A stretch of 64,000 nucleotides of DNA, taken from the NCBI GenBank assembly GCA_910584195.1, contig CAJTYV010000001.1, forward strand, positions 378,818 to 442,817, read 5' to 3'. The position numbers and the translations under genes are program-made. How positions within the stretch are numbered: the stretch's first letter is position 1; each line of letters starts with the position of its first letter. A model generated the notes under the pieces. That model had not been told where the DNA came from, ran no database searches, and was given only the letters and a program-made list of their open reading frames with translations. Shown here piece by piece: positions 41,456-50,195 of this stretch. Source of the DNA: an uncultured Ruminococcus sp. Its GTDB lineage: Bacteria > Bacillota > Clostridia > Oscillospirales > Ruminococcaceae.

Positions 41456-42409
41456 TTATTTTTTTTTCCATTTAAGCAGTACAAACGCCACTACAGCTGT
41501 AACAATCACCGCAAGCATTATGGGAAACCATGTATACGGTAAAGGCAGGTCAACCGTATTTATGCCATAAAACGCAAAGATGATATTTGGTATCTGCATA
41601 ATTATCGTAACAATAGTCAGACGCCACATAACAATATTCAAATTGTTGGAGATAACCGATGAAAAACCCTCTGTCATACTGGAAAGTATTCCCGAATAAA
41701 TACTTGCCATTTCGATAGCCTGCTTCATTTCAATAAGAACATCCTCAAGCAGGTCCTGATCTTCATCGTAAAGCTTCATCACACGACCTCTGAATATTTT
41801 TTCAATAGTAGCTTCATTAGCTTTCAAGGATGTAGAAAAATAAACCAAAGCTTTTTCTAACGCCAAAAGCTGCATTAAAAGCTCGTTTTTCATGGCGTTA
41901 TGAAGCTGCTGTTCTGCAATTGAAGATATTTTATCTATTTGTTTTAGGTAATACAGAAACATTGCCGCTATCCTGAGAAGAAGCTGCAAAACAAATCTCG
42001 TTTTCAGTTCAGGACGCAAATTTCGTATATTTCCCCTCGCAGCCTCCTCTATTATCTGTGCATTTTGCAAAGTTACGGTAAAAACATTTTTTTCTGTTAT
42101 AATTATGCCTATTGGCATAGTATAGAATATTTTTGTTTCGTCTTTATCCATTGAAGAAACAGGGGTATCTATTATTATGAGAGTTTGGTCGTCCTCGCGC
42201 TCAATACGTGAAGATTCTTCCTCATCCAATGAGGATTTTACGAAACCACTGTCGATACCGAAGTCCTCAATAAGTTCCTTTATTTCCTGCGGAGTAGGAT
42301 TTACAACCGATACCCAGCAGCCGTCTGACATTTCGTCTGTTAAAGTCATTTTACCGTTTTCATAGATGTAATAATTTATCATAACTGAAATTATGCCTGT
42401 TTCAGACAC
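41456..42409 (-). CDS. CorA-family magnesium/cobalt transporter
   Basis: The 317-residue protein has a long cytoplasmic N-terminal domain, a coiled helix and two C-terminal membrane segments (about 255-275 and 288-310). Between them is the selectivity loop in the form YGINTVDLP, a variant of the classical YGMN. It should form a pentameric divalent cation channel. Start choice is uncertain: GTG at 42409 is only two bases after AGGAG, while ATG at 42382 (MINYYIYENGK) has no clear site. A leader frame and promoter lie upstream. Confidence 0.9.
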   Translation of the reverse strand: MSETGIISVMINYYIYENGKMTLTDEMSDGCWVSVVNPTPQEIKELIEDFGIDSGFVKSSLDEEESSRIEREDDQTLIIIDTPVSSMDKDETKIFYTMPIGIIITEKNVFTVTLQNAQIIEEAARGNIRNLRPELKTRFVLQLLLRIAAMFLYYLKQIDKISSIAEQQLHNAMKNELLMQLLALEKALVYFSTSLKANEATIEKIFRGRVMKLYDEDQDLLEDVLIEMKQAIEMASIYSGILSSMTEGFSSVISNNLNIVMWRLTIVTIIMQIPNIIFAFYGINTVDLPLPYTWFPIMLAVIVTAVVAFVLLKWKKK

Positions 42410-42455
42410 TTCTCCTTTCCATCGAAAGGAAGTATAACAGGCTCGTCAATTCAGA

Positions 42456-42530
42456 TTAAGGATATACTCCGAGGCTCATTATGCTTCCTTTTGACATATA
42501 TTTGCTGTTCCCATAAGGGTCGGAACTCAT
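42456..42530 (-). CDS. Possible 24-residue leader peptide of corA
   Basis: On the - strand AAAAGGTGGTG precedes an ATG opening 24 codons (MSSDPYGNSKYMSKGSIMSL...). It ends 46 bases before the earliest corA start. It lies in the 5' leader between a good promoter and corA. Leader peptides control magnesium transporters in other bacteria, so a similar role is plausible but unproven. Confidence 0.45.
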   Translation of the reverse strand: MSSDPYGNSKYMSKGSIMSLGVYP

Positions 42531-42596
42531 AAATACACCACCTTTTAAAACCAAAATACAATCAGCTGCATTCTCAAATAACAGCCTACATGTTTT

Positions 42597-42625
42597 ATTA
42601 TATCATATTGATTTAAAAATTGCAA
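42597..42625 (-). promoter_or_regulatory. Promoter of corA
   Basis: On the - strand TTGCAA, 17 bases, TATAAT. It implies an untranslated leader of roughly 180 bases before corA. Confidence 0.8.
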
Positions 42626-42655
42626 CAGGTCGCAGATAATTTGAATAAATAATTA

Positions 42656-42890
42656 TTAGTACATATTAATTGATTCTAAAAATGCAATGCGTGATTGCAT
42701 GGTACAACCTATATAAAAACCCGATTCAGTTCGCAGAATCGGGGCTTTTATACTGACTGAGGGAACGTTCTCTCTTGCGGAGCGCCTGACGGCTATATGC
42801 GGGGCTTTGTCCCACGCTCTGTCCAAGGGACACCGTCCCTTTGGAATTTCATTTTTACTTTTTCTACAATCTGAAATATCGCTCAAGAAT
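42656..42890. repeat. Hairpin-rich intergenic segment, possible repeat element
   Basis: Holds CCCGATTC / GAATCGGG with a T-run, GCAATGCGTGATTGC and AAGGGACACCGTCCCTTT, all short inverted repeats. A frame on the - strand is open but has no ribosome site and an unlikely composition. I think it is a non-coding dispersed repeat of the host. A second copy is not present in the window. Confidence 0.4.
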
Positions 42891-42894
42891 TATA

Positions 42895-43107
42895 TTATTC
42901 ATCGTCATTTGTAAATTCAAGAATATCTCCGGGTTGACAAGCAAGAGCTTTGCAAATGGCGTTTAAAGTGGAAAATCTGATTGCGCTCACTTTGCCAGTT
43001 TTCAGCTTTGATAGATTGACATTGCTTACTCCGACCCGATCACTCAGTTCATTAAGGCTAATTTTTCTATCCGCCATAACTCTGTCAAGTCTTAATATTA
43101 TCGCCAT
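42895..43107 (-). CDS. XRE-family regulator, YozG type
   Basis: A 70-residue Cro/C1 helix-turn-helix protein (LDRVMADRKISLNELSDRVGVSNVNLSKLKTGKVSAIRFSTL). It ends with ICKALACQPGDILEF, the pattern of YozG-like regulators. It follows the DUF2975 membrane protein gene by 11 bases. XRE-DUF2975 pairs are common in Firmicutes, the regulator probably controlling its own operon. Confidence 0.92.
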   Translation of the reverse strand: MAIILRLDRVMADRKISLNELSDRVGVSNVNLSKLKTGKVSAIRFSTLNAICKALACQPGDILEFTNDDE

Positions 43108-43118
43108 TTTTGTTCTCC

Positions 43119-43793
43119 TTAAAGCGTTTCGTCAGATTCCTGCTGAAGCTGTGCTCCATAGCTGAAAATAAATGAAAAAATTATAACGGTAAGTATAATA
43201 AAAACAGATAATATTGTTGACGTGTTTGCTAATCCATTCCAAACAAGCTGTAAAACACCGATCGGAATAAAAGAGAACGCAAAACGCTTCATTGCTTTCA
43301 GTACGTTTGCTTCAAAAGGAGAACTGCATGTCTCAAATGCTTTGGCAAGTTTTCCGCCAAAAATAACAATTATAAACATCAGTGTGCACATAATTGCACC
43401 TACTGCAAAAGTACCAACAGCTCCGTAAACTATTGAACTGCTATTATCAATATCAAGTGCGCCGTTAATATCGTATACCACTTCATCGTCTTTTTTGTTG
43501 GCTTCAACGTTCCATTTTACACTCGTACCGAAAGCGTCAAAATCTATATCATTTTCTTTAATATCGATTAAATCATCGCTGAAAATCGAGGGGATCTGAC
43601 GTGTGTCAACGCGTATCTGCGCTGAGACTGTACCGTCAGCCGTTACAACATCGCTTTTGGGCACCATTAAAAACGCAGCAGTTACAATAATACAGCCGAC
43701 TATGCCAACTATCAAAGCAATCCTTGCAAAAATGAGCAGTATGCGGCAAACCTTGCCAAGCATATTGATTTTTCTGATATTTTCGTTATTCAT
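43119..43793 (-). CDS. DUF2975 membrane protein
   Basis: I start it at ATG 43793, which follows GGAGGAACTTATT, giving 224 residues. Four hydrophobic segments (about 15-45, 125-150, 165-190 and 198-220) surround an outside loop of about 75 residues rich in Asp. This is the DUF2975 layout. It shares an operon with the XRE regulator. The function is not known; a role in sensing or envelope stress is often assumed. Confidence 0.8.
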   Translation of the reverse strand: MNNENIRKINMLGKVCRILLIFARIALIVGIVGCIIVTAAFLMVPKSDVVTADGTVSAQIRVDTRQIPSIFSDDLIDIKENDIDFDAFGTSVKWNVEANKKDDEVVYDINGALDIDNSSSIVYGAVGTFAVGAIMCTLMFIIVIFGGKLAKAFETCSSPFEANVLKAMKRFAFSFIPIGVLQLVWNGLANTSTILSVFIILTVIIFSFIFSYGAQLQQESDETL

Positions 43794-43846
43794 AATAAGT
43801 TCCTCCAAGTAATTTTTATATTGGGATTTTCCTTTTCTGTGATTAT

Positions 43847-43875
43847 ATAATATCATAACTTTTTATGTTTGTCAA
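43847..43875 (-). promoter_or_regulatory. Promoter of the DUF2975-XRE operon
   Basis: On the - strand TTGACA, 17 bases, TATTAT, about 55 bases before the start codon. Confidence 0.8.
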
Positions 43876-44025
43876 TGTTTATTTAATGTTTATCGTTAAA
43901 TATTATATATCTGCATAATAGATGGGGACACTTTGATAAGCAATTTTATATAATATGCACTATAGTTTTTATCGTTTGTCATTAAAAAAATCTTCAAAAA
44001 ACTTGAAAAATTTCTAAAAAAAGTC

Positions 44026-44054
44026 TTGACAAACGTTTTGATTTGTGTTATAAT
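44026..44054 (+). promoter_or_regulatory. Promoter of tRNA-Leu
   Basis: TTGACA, 17 bases, TATAAT: a consensus sigma-A promoter 27 bases before the tRNA. Confidence 0.9.
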
Positions 44055-44081
44055 ATTAAAGCAGTCAGAAAAAGACTCAAT

Positions 44082-44166
44082 GCGAGTGTGCTGGAATAGG
44101 CAGACAGGCACGTTTGAGGGGCGTGTGTCGACAGACGTATGGGTTCAAGTCCCATTACTCGCACCA
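44082..44166 (+). tRNA. tRNA-Leu (GAG)
   Basis: An 85-nt class II tRNA starting GCGAGTG and ending TACTCGC-A-CCA with encoded CCA. The anticodon stem CACGT/GCGTG closes TTGAGGG, giving anticodon GAG. A long variable arm (TGTCGACAGACG region) and a GGGTTCAAGTCCC T arm are visible. Confidence 0.95.
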
Positions 44167-44198
44167 TACTTGTGGAACAAAATAAATGTCCACTCCTC

Positions 44199-44224
44199 AA
44201 ACCGCCTATTTAGGTGGTTTTTTG
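44199..44224 (+). terminator. Terminator of tRNA-Leu
   Basis: AACCGCC and GGTGGTT pair around TATTTA, followed by TTTTTT. Confidence 0.85.
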
Positions 44225-44398
44225 GCGTTTAAGGGGCGAAAAATTTAGGTGTAAAACCCTATATGCTTTTTTGAAATTTTCGAAGAAAAAAGGATTCGAA
44301 TCCTCGCATAGGAATATTTAGAAAAAATTCAAGGTATATTTGAGAAAAATAATCTCAGATATGTCTTTTTTAATATATAAAATAGTGCCTAAAGTTTT
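44225..44398. other. Gap after tRNA-Leu
   Basis: No gene. It holds a tRNA-T-arm-like palindrome GGATTCGAATCC at about 44292, which may be a relic of an element that used a tRNA site. It does not match the neighbouring tRNA-Leu end. Confidence 0.3.
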
Positions 44399-44399
44399 A

Positions 44400-44457
44400 A
44401 AAGCCGTTTTGTCTAATATCACGAATTAAAGTGATGTTAAACAAAGCGGCTTTTTTT
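44400..44457. terminator. Strong bidirectional hairpin
   Basis: AAAGCCGTTTTGTCTAATATCAC pairs with GTGATGTTAAACAAAGCGGCTTT over 23 positions with a few G-U pairs, then TTTTTTG. It stands just before the first relic gene and may mark the left edge of the degraded accessory region. Confidence 0.8.
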
Positions 44458-44465
44458 GTTTCCGA

Positions 44466-44690
44466 ATGAATGAAATTCCTGCGAAAGCACAGACGGAAAT
44501 CAACCGCAGTAAGTACCAACAATTGCGAGTGGCAGCCTATTGTAAGGTATCGACTGAACAAGAAGAACAGCAAATCAGCTACCAAGTTCAAATCGCTTAT
44601 CAACAGAAAAAAGGAGAGGTCGTTGATTGGAATTTTCGCAGGCAAAGGGATCAGCGGTACAAAAGCTGATTCGGCTGTAAAAAATTCGGT
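44466..44690 (+). pseudogene. Serine recombinase, N-terminal remnant
   Basis: The first 50 residues read LRVAAYCKVSTEQEEQQISYQ, the catalytic start of a large serine recombinase with its nucleophile Ser. The frame then shifts, and GIFAGKGISGTKA, which should follow as part of the same domain, appears in another frame at about 44637-44670. The rest is missing and joins an unrelated kinase relic. It is a dead fragment of a previous integrated element. Confidence 0.75.
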
Positions 44691-45478
44691 TCAGAATGAA
44701 GATACAGCAATTGAAATTAAACCCGTAAATTTACCCCAAAAGCATGGTGCAAAAGATGATAGTATCGTAATTTCCGCTTTTTTTAATTTTATTGCTTTGG
44801 AAAATGTTTCTTCAAGTGGACATTTACTTATTATTCTCGCATTTTTAAGAATAGTATTTATCAATATTACAGTTTGCTATATTGTAGCTGATTTAAGCAA
44901 AATGAATGATACGATCCGAGAAAATGAATTGTTGAAATAAAAACATGAATATAGTCAACAATACATATCAAGCGCTAATATTGAGTATGAAGTGATTAGA
45001 AAACTCAGACATGATTTTAAAGATAACTGGTCGATCGTGTATGATCTGATAATGAATGATAAAAAAGAGAAAGCGCTCCTATTTATAAAAGAATATTTAG
45101 ACGAATTGTCAGAAAAAGAAGTATTCGTAAAAACAAATAATCAAAACATTTGGTATAAGAGATGTAATGCAGTAAAAAACAGCATCAAAAAAAGCTATTA
45201 TGATTGTGAAGCCAAAAGAAACTTGATTGCGTCATCGTTCAAACAGCTTAATGATAGATGTAGAGATTCTATGTTTTTGCAATGGCATATTTGAATATGA
45301 AGGAAAGACAGATGCTGAGGCGATAAAGATATTTCAAGAACGTATTACAAAACATAAGATTCAAAATTGCGAAAACTTTTTGTCTAATATGGGGTGTACG
45401 AATTTTAATATAAATACAATAACTAATAAGTCGGAAAGATCAAATGATGTAACTGATCAAGATAACGATAATTCTTAA
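44691..45478 (+). pseudogene. AgrC-like GHKL histidine kinase remnant
   Basis: A membrane-helix stretch (HLLIILAFLRIVFINITVCYIV) leads into LSKMNDTIRENELLK, an in-frame TAA at 44938, and then on in the same frame KHEYSQQYI...VIRKLRHDFKDNWSIVYDLI. LRHDFK is the phospho-acceptor His motif of AgrC-type quorum-sensing kinases. Similarity fades after about 45150 and the GHKL ATP-binding part is not recognisable. It is therefore a decayed sensor kinase. The last 180 bases remain open but unrecognised. Confidence 0.65.
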
Positions 45479-45529
45479 AATTATAAAATGTTATTGTAAA
45501 AACAGTATTTATGTTGAATATGAGGAATT

Positions 45530-46010
45530 TAAATATTCTTCTGCCATTCTGCCAAGTTTTTTCCTTAAACGGATTCAAAATCGCCATCGGAGCTTCTTCA
45601 AGTACTCCCGAACGCTCGCCTTTGTGCGTTCCGTTTGTAATCCCCAGATCCATCCTTCTGTTCAGGCAGCGGGCATTTTCGGTAATCTGCAGATTTTCAT
45701 TCATGTCTACAAAAACAGCGGAATGCTCGCCTTTATGGTGTGACATTCCGCTGTTCTGACGTGCTGTAATGCATCTCGCAGTTTCGGTGATTTGGGGATT
45801 TTCGTTATAATCAACCAAATACAAACCTGTTCTTCCGCCCATGCCGCCCGAACCGCTGCATTGCGTAACGGCAGTACCGCTTGTGGAATACACTCTCGAA
45901 CCCTGACTTCCGCCGATCAGCTGTTCAGGTTTTCCTTCCTTTCCATTTTCCGCATTGCCTCGTCCGAAAGATAGGACATCTTCCTCCAAGATATCCGACA
46001 AGGAACAGCC
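45530..46010 (-). pseudogene. C5-cytosine methyltransferase fragment
   Basis: The - strand encodes LSFGRGNAENGKEGKPEQLIGGSQGSRVYSTSGTAVTQCSGSGGMGGRTGLY and two repeats of NENxQITExARC..R......HKGE.S.V. These are typical of the target-recognition repeats of phage-type C5 methyltransferases, like those in the intact enzyme at 12724. Catalytic motifs before and motif IX after are missing. It must derive from a different methyltransferase, since the repeat units differ. Confidence 0.75.
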
Positions 46011-46016
46011 TTCGTC

Positions 46017-46742
46017 TTGACTGCGGTATTCCAAAGCCGGCAGAGTTATGCACTGCCGAAAACAGCAGCAGCTAAAAAGACACTTCATGAGCCTTTTACA
46101 GATAGTGAAGTAAAAAGCCTGCTTGCAGCGCCTGATCAGTCAACAGCAATCGGAAAACGAGATTATGCCATAATGCTGCTTGCAGTTCAAACCGGACTGA
46201 GAGCCTGTGACGTAGTCCGTATGAAACGTGAAAACATCGACTGGAGAACCAGAACGATTAATTTTGTACAGCACAAGATAAACGTTGCCTTATCTCTGCC
46301 TCTTCCTGTAGAATCTGGAAATGCGATTACAGAATATCTGCTTTATCATCGCCCTGACTGTGAGCTTCCGCATATTTTTCTTTGCCATACCGGACAACGC
46401 AGACCGTTGAAAAACAGGTCAGTAAGCGGAATGGTCAGCAAATATATGCGCCGCATTGGAATTTATGATCCGAAAAAACAACGCAGCTTACACAGCTTTC
46501 GCCGTACCTTCGGCACCGATCTTCTGAAAAATGAAATCCCCATGGAATTGATACAGCAAATGCTTGGGCATACCCGGATAAACTCCATTAAACCGTATTT
46601 ATCCGTGGAAGAAGACGGATTAAAGAGCTGTGCTTTTACTGCAATTTCAAGCGTACGGCGGCACAGCGAAGACTTCATATTATCTTCAATGGCAAGACCC
46701 AGAGGCATAAGGTCAAAGCAATCAAAAACGGCTGAAACATAG
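46017..46742 (+). pseudogene. Tyrosine recombinase, catalytic domain only
   Basis: The readable 241 residues have the catalytic domain with TGLRACDVVRM (Arg), HSFRRTFGTDL (His-x-x-Arg) and LGHTRINSIKPYLS (His and Tyr). The N-terminal core-binding domain (about 100 residues) is absent. The C-terminus after KSCAF is fused to IS3 remnant sequence read in reverse. The gene is thus cut at both ends and probably inactive, though the active-site residues are intact. Confidence 0.75.
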
Positions 46743-47540
46743 ACTTTTCCATCGCTGCCCTTTAATTCGCTGATGTCAGTTACCGCCTTTTCAAGAGGCT
46801 TATCAGCGCTGAAATCACACTTTATAAGGTCGTCTGATTTGTGTGCTTCACGATCCGCTTTCGTGATTCCGTTCGGCTTTCTGCGCACCTTGTGGATAAG
46901 TCCGTTCTCTTCCATGACATTACGGACCGTACTATCGCAGGGAATGTCAATACTGATTTTCCAGCATCCTTTTTATTCAGCAAAGCCATGTACATGCGCT
47001 TTCTGCCATAGCAATCATTTTATTCGTCCTCGCCCAGTATTTTAAGCATTTCTTCAACAAGCGACGCGTACTTCCACGGTTTATCCTTGCGGTCAAGATA
47101 GTCATAAAACTCTTGCCTGCTAACCTCTAATACGCTGCAATAGAAGCTGATCCTTCCCTTGATCCTGCCGTCGGATAACTTCAAAGAAATGAACTTTAAC
47201 CGTTCTATTTTCCCGACTTCCGACGGCTCGCAGCGAAAAAAGCCGAGGCTTCCTCCAAAAATTCATTCAGCTCTTATAACTCGCGATTTTTCTTTTCAAG
47301 CTCTTTTATACGCTTGTTTGCTGCCTGAAGCTGCTGCGCAATATTCAGCGTGTCCTCCGGCGAACGCGTTACCAAACCTGTGTCTATTTCGCCGCTCTGT
47401 GCCTTTCTCAGCCATGTTCCTAACGTTCCCTTGGGTATACCCAATTCATTGGCTGCTGCCTTGTTTCCTATCTCTTTTGCCAGCTTTATTGCTTGCTTTT
47501 TGAATTCTTAATCATATTGCTTCACTGTACTCATTTTCAA
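46648..47540 (-). mobile_element. Decayed IS3-family element
   Basis: On the - strand the first part (about 47540-47250) encodes an HTH OrfA, but with an early in-frame TAA (MSTVKQYD* then EFKKQAIKLAKEIGNKAAANELGIP). Near 46640-46915 a DDE piece is left: CDFSADKPLEKAVTDISELKGSDGKVYVSAVFDCFD. Further stops and shifts interrupt the middle. It cuts into the end of the tyrosine recombinase relic. No intact transposase remains. Confidence 0.8.
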
Positions 47541-47665
47541 CACACTCCTTCTTTTCTATTTTACTTTTCTTCTCTGCTTTGTGTCAAGTTTTATTATACA
47601 GCATCAAAATTTCTGTTCAGCATTCTTTGGACATTTTGCAACAGAGACGAGTATAATTGCCTCTT

Positions 47666-49339
47666 CTACTGCTTCACCATACAAGATTTCTGACAAAAAG
47701 CTATTCCATATTTCAAAATCTTCTTGTAGCCTTCATTTTTAAGTTCCGATTCATAGTTTAATTTTTCAATCTGAGCAAGACCCTCGTCGCAGAGTTTTTC
47801 GAGATCTTTGAAATTTCTGGTATCTTTAACTTCAATTACGACAGCAAGTTCACGGCGGCGTCTTTCCATAAGCATTATATCAGGGCGTCCGTTTCCGCTT
47901 TCACGGTTGGATTTCAAGGTATATCCCTTGAATCCCGAAAGAAGTCCGGCCAGAAATCCATGGTAAAACTGCTCTTTTTCATCGTGATAGCTTATGGTTT
48001 CGTCCAGCCAGTCGCACAGAATATCTTCAATTTTTTCAATTTCCTCATTTAGCAAAGCCTCAAAAAGTTCCTGTCTCGGATCGGCGCTGACCTTTTCTTT
48101 GAACCATTGAATTATAGTTCGCTGATAAATCGTTCTGACCTCTATATTAGGTATCACAAGATCAGCGTACAGCATATTATCAATATTTTTTGAATTAATG
48201 ATCTTCAGATAGCCTGTAAACAGCAGAAAGCTCCAGATACTGTCATTATTTACATCAATATCGGCGTACACGGTATCTTCAAAAATCGGAACGCTGACGC
48301 TCTCGCCGTTCATAAGTTCCTCGATCATATCGCGTACTGTAATTTCCGATTCGGTTATAAGCTTATGGATAATCGAATTTGAACTCGTATTGCTCCAATA
48401 CGGTTCAGGCGGAGCGGAAGGCATTGTAATTGCCGTCTGAATGTAATTCAGCACACTCCACGGATTATATATTTCTGTAGTTCCGAATCTGTAGCCGTCA
48501 TACCATTGTTTTATCTCATCAAATTTATCTTCGATTTCATAGTACTCCGAAAGCTCCCGAACCTCCGCTTCTGTAAATCCAAAGTAATTGCTGTATTCCT
48601 CAAATCTTATGCTGTTGACTTTCAGATTGTTCAGCCCCGTAAAAATACTTTCCTTAGAAATTCTCAGACAGCCTGTAAGAACCCCGAATTCAAGGGAGTC
48701 ATTAGTTTTCAGAACGCTTTCAAATACCGAGCGTATAAGATTTATCATTTTATCGTAGAAACCGTTGAAACAGGCGTTTTCAAGCGGTACATCGTATTCG
48801 TCGATAAGGACGATAACATTTTTATTATATACTGCGTTCAGACAATCGGAAAGAAGTCTTAACGATGTTGAATACATAACGTCATCAGCCATACCGTTAT
48901 ATATGGATTCAAATATATTACGCTTTCCCGGTTTCAACCTATCTCCTGATAATAAATGATCATACCTTTCAAATTCAGATATAATAATATTTTTGAATTG
49001 AAAAAATGCTTCTTCCCAAGTAGGCTGCTTCATACTTTTAAGTGAAATACTGATAACAGGGTACTGTCCCATATATTGGTAATACATCCCGCCTGCTTCT
49101 GAAATTTTAAGTCCGTTGAAAAGATATGAATTATCTTCGTCAGTTTTCTCAAAATAACGTTTCAGCATACTCATATTCAGCGTTTTTCCAAATCTTCTTG
49201 GTCGGGTAAAAAGTGTGACCTTTGCTCCCGCATCAAGAATGTCTTTAATGAGCAGCGTTTTATCAACTAGATAGCAGTTTCTGTTGATTATTTCTTTAAA
49301 ATCTTCAATCCCAATCGGAATTGCCTTGCGTTCGTTCAT
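47666..49339 (-). CDS. AAA-ATPase_like / PD-(D/E)XK nuclease protein (copy 1)
   Basis: The 557-residue protein belongs to the AAA-ATPase_like plus DUF1703 family. It starts MNERKAIPIGIEDF. Walker A is RPRRFGKT at 46-53, Walker B VIVLIDEYD near 180, and a C-terminal nuclease core with NGRPDIML then AVVIEVKD near 485-515 follows. It is 558-residue-paralogous to the gene at 51365-53041 and more distantly to 53332-54900. Each has its own promoter. Such proteins are numerous in Ruminococcus-type genomes; their biological role is not established, DNA transactions or defence being guesses. Confidence 0.88.
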   Translation of the reverse strand: MNERKAIPIGIEDFKEIINRNCYLVDKTLLIKDILDAGAKVTLFTRPRRFGKTLNMSMLKRYFEKTDEDNSYLFNGLKISEAGGMYYQYMGQYPVISISLKSMKQPTWEEAFFQFKNIIISEFERYDHLLSGDRLKPGKRNIFESIYNGMADDVMYSTSLRLLSDCLNAVYNKNVIVLIDEYDVPLENACFNGFYDKMINLIRSVFESVLKTNDSLEFGVLTGCLRISKESIFTGLNNLKVNSIRFEEYSNYFGFTEAEVRELSEYYEIEDKFDEIKQWYDGYRFGTTEIYNPWSVLNYIQTAITMPSAPPEPYWSNTSSNSIIHKLITESEITVRDMIEELMNGESVSVPIFEDTVYADIDVNNDSIWSFLLFTGYLKIINSKNIDNMLYADLVIPNIEVRTIYQRTIIQWFKEKVSADPRQELFEALLNEEIEKIEDILCDWLDETISYHDEKEQFYHGFLAGLLSGFKGYTLKSNRESGNGRPDIMLMERRRRELAVVIEVKDTRNFKDLEKLCDEGLAQIEKLNYESELKNEGYKKILKYGIAFCQKSCMVKQ

Positions 49340-49375
49340 GCTCTGCGCCTCGCTTTTATGTGAGATTCTATAATA

Positions 49376-49404
49376 ATTATACTATATCTAGAAGTAAAAA
49401 TCAA
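49376..49404 (-). promoter_or_regulatory. Promoter of ATPase-nuclease copy 1
   Basis: On the - strand TTGATT, 17 bases, TATAAT, with the -10 box 36 bases before the ATG. The same layout precedes copies 2 and 3. Confidence 0.8.
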
Positions 49405-49496
49405 GGTAAAAAATAAAATACAATACTAAAGTTGAATCAGGGACGATTTGCCCCTGATTTATTTTTTTAAACGTTTTATCAATTCCAGAATCAAAT

Positions 49497-49769
49497 TTAC
49501 ATCACTGTCCGAATCTCATTAAGCGCATCAATAACTTCCCCATGCAGCACAGGATCACTATTTTCATTATCGAAAAATTCCTTTGGGGTAATTCCGAGAT
49601 ATTCACATATCGAAATAAATTCGCTCATGGACGGCAGCGCTCTGCCGGATGAAATACTCTGGATATAGCTTTTGCTGTGTCCCAGATCAAGGCTCATCTG
49701 ATATTCCGAAACATTCTTCAGCATCCGAAGTTTGGTGATCCGATTTCTTATAAACTCCTCATAATTCAT
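49497..49769 (-). CDS. XRE-family HTH regulator
   Basis: A 90-residue protein with a Cro/C1-type helix-turn-helix (ITKLRMLKNVSEYQMSLDLGHSKSYIQSISSGRALPSMSEFISICEYLGITPKEFFD). The tail ends in DALNEIRTVM. It is divergent from the integrase gene and stands alone. It may regulate nearby accessory genes; there is no direct evidence. Confidence 0.9.
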   Translation of the reverse strand: MNYEEFIRNRITKLRMLKNVSEYQMSLDLGHSKSYIQSISSGRALPSMSEFISICEYLGITPKEFFDNENSDPVLHGEVIDALNEIRTVM

Positions 49770-50195
49770 AATTGTACCGCCTTAATTATTTTACTATACT
49801 TTATTGTAGTACATTTCAGGCAATAATATTACAAATTTTATCGGGAATTACTATTGACAAGTACCGTTTAAATTAGTTATAATATAATTACAGGGATAAT
49901 TTGATTTGTATTCCTGCAAATCACATCGGATTTTAACGATTTTGAATAAATTCTTGTATTATACCATTATGAGAACAAATTGTCAACACCTTTTTCGACA
50001 TATTTGTATAAAATACAGAAAATATGCATAAAACTTTGTCAATTTTAACAAACAATTGCTTCATTTAAGGATGAAATCTTTAGATTTTCAGCGTAAAATA
50101 AGTCTTTTACTCTCTATTTCTTGTCAGAATGTTGTTTGTGTTATACTATTTTTGCCCGTTTGAAAAAACAGGTGATAAAACAGGAGATGCATTAA
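49770..50195. other. AT-rich intergenic region with a promoter
   Basis: This 426-bp gap has no gene. A consensus promoter on the + strand (TTGACA 49854-49859, 18 bases, TATAAT 49878-49883) is clear, but the integrase starts 310 bases later, so either a long leader or a small RNA is possible. Frequent short AT-rich direct repeats near 50030-50100 could be integrase arm sites. Confidence 0.45.

Noticed and set aside
42420..42600. Known magnesium (M-box) riboswitch before corA
   Set aside because: The conserved M-box core sequences could not be found; only a leader frame and a promoter are supported.
42656..42886. 76-codon - strand frame
   Set aside because: Lies in a hairpin-rich non-coding segment without a ribosome site; more likely a dispersed repeat.
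44285..44310. GGATTCGAATCC as part of a second tRNA
   Set aside because: Only a T-arm-like palindrome; no acceptor, D or anticodon arm around it.
49430..49472. AATCAGGG/CCCTGATT hairpin as terminator of the XRE gene
   Set aside because: Its T-run is on the + strand, the wrong side for the - strand XRE gene, and no + strand gene precedes it.
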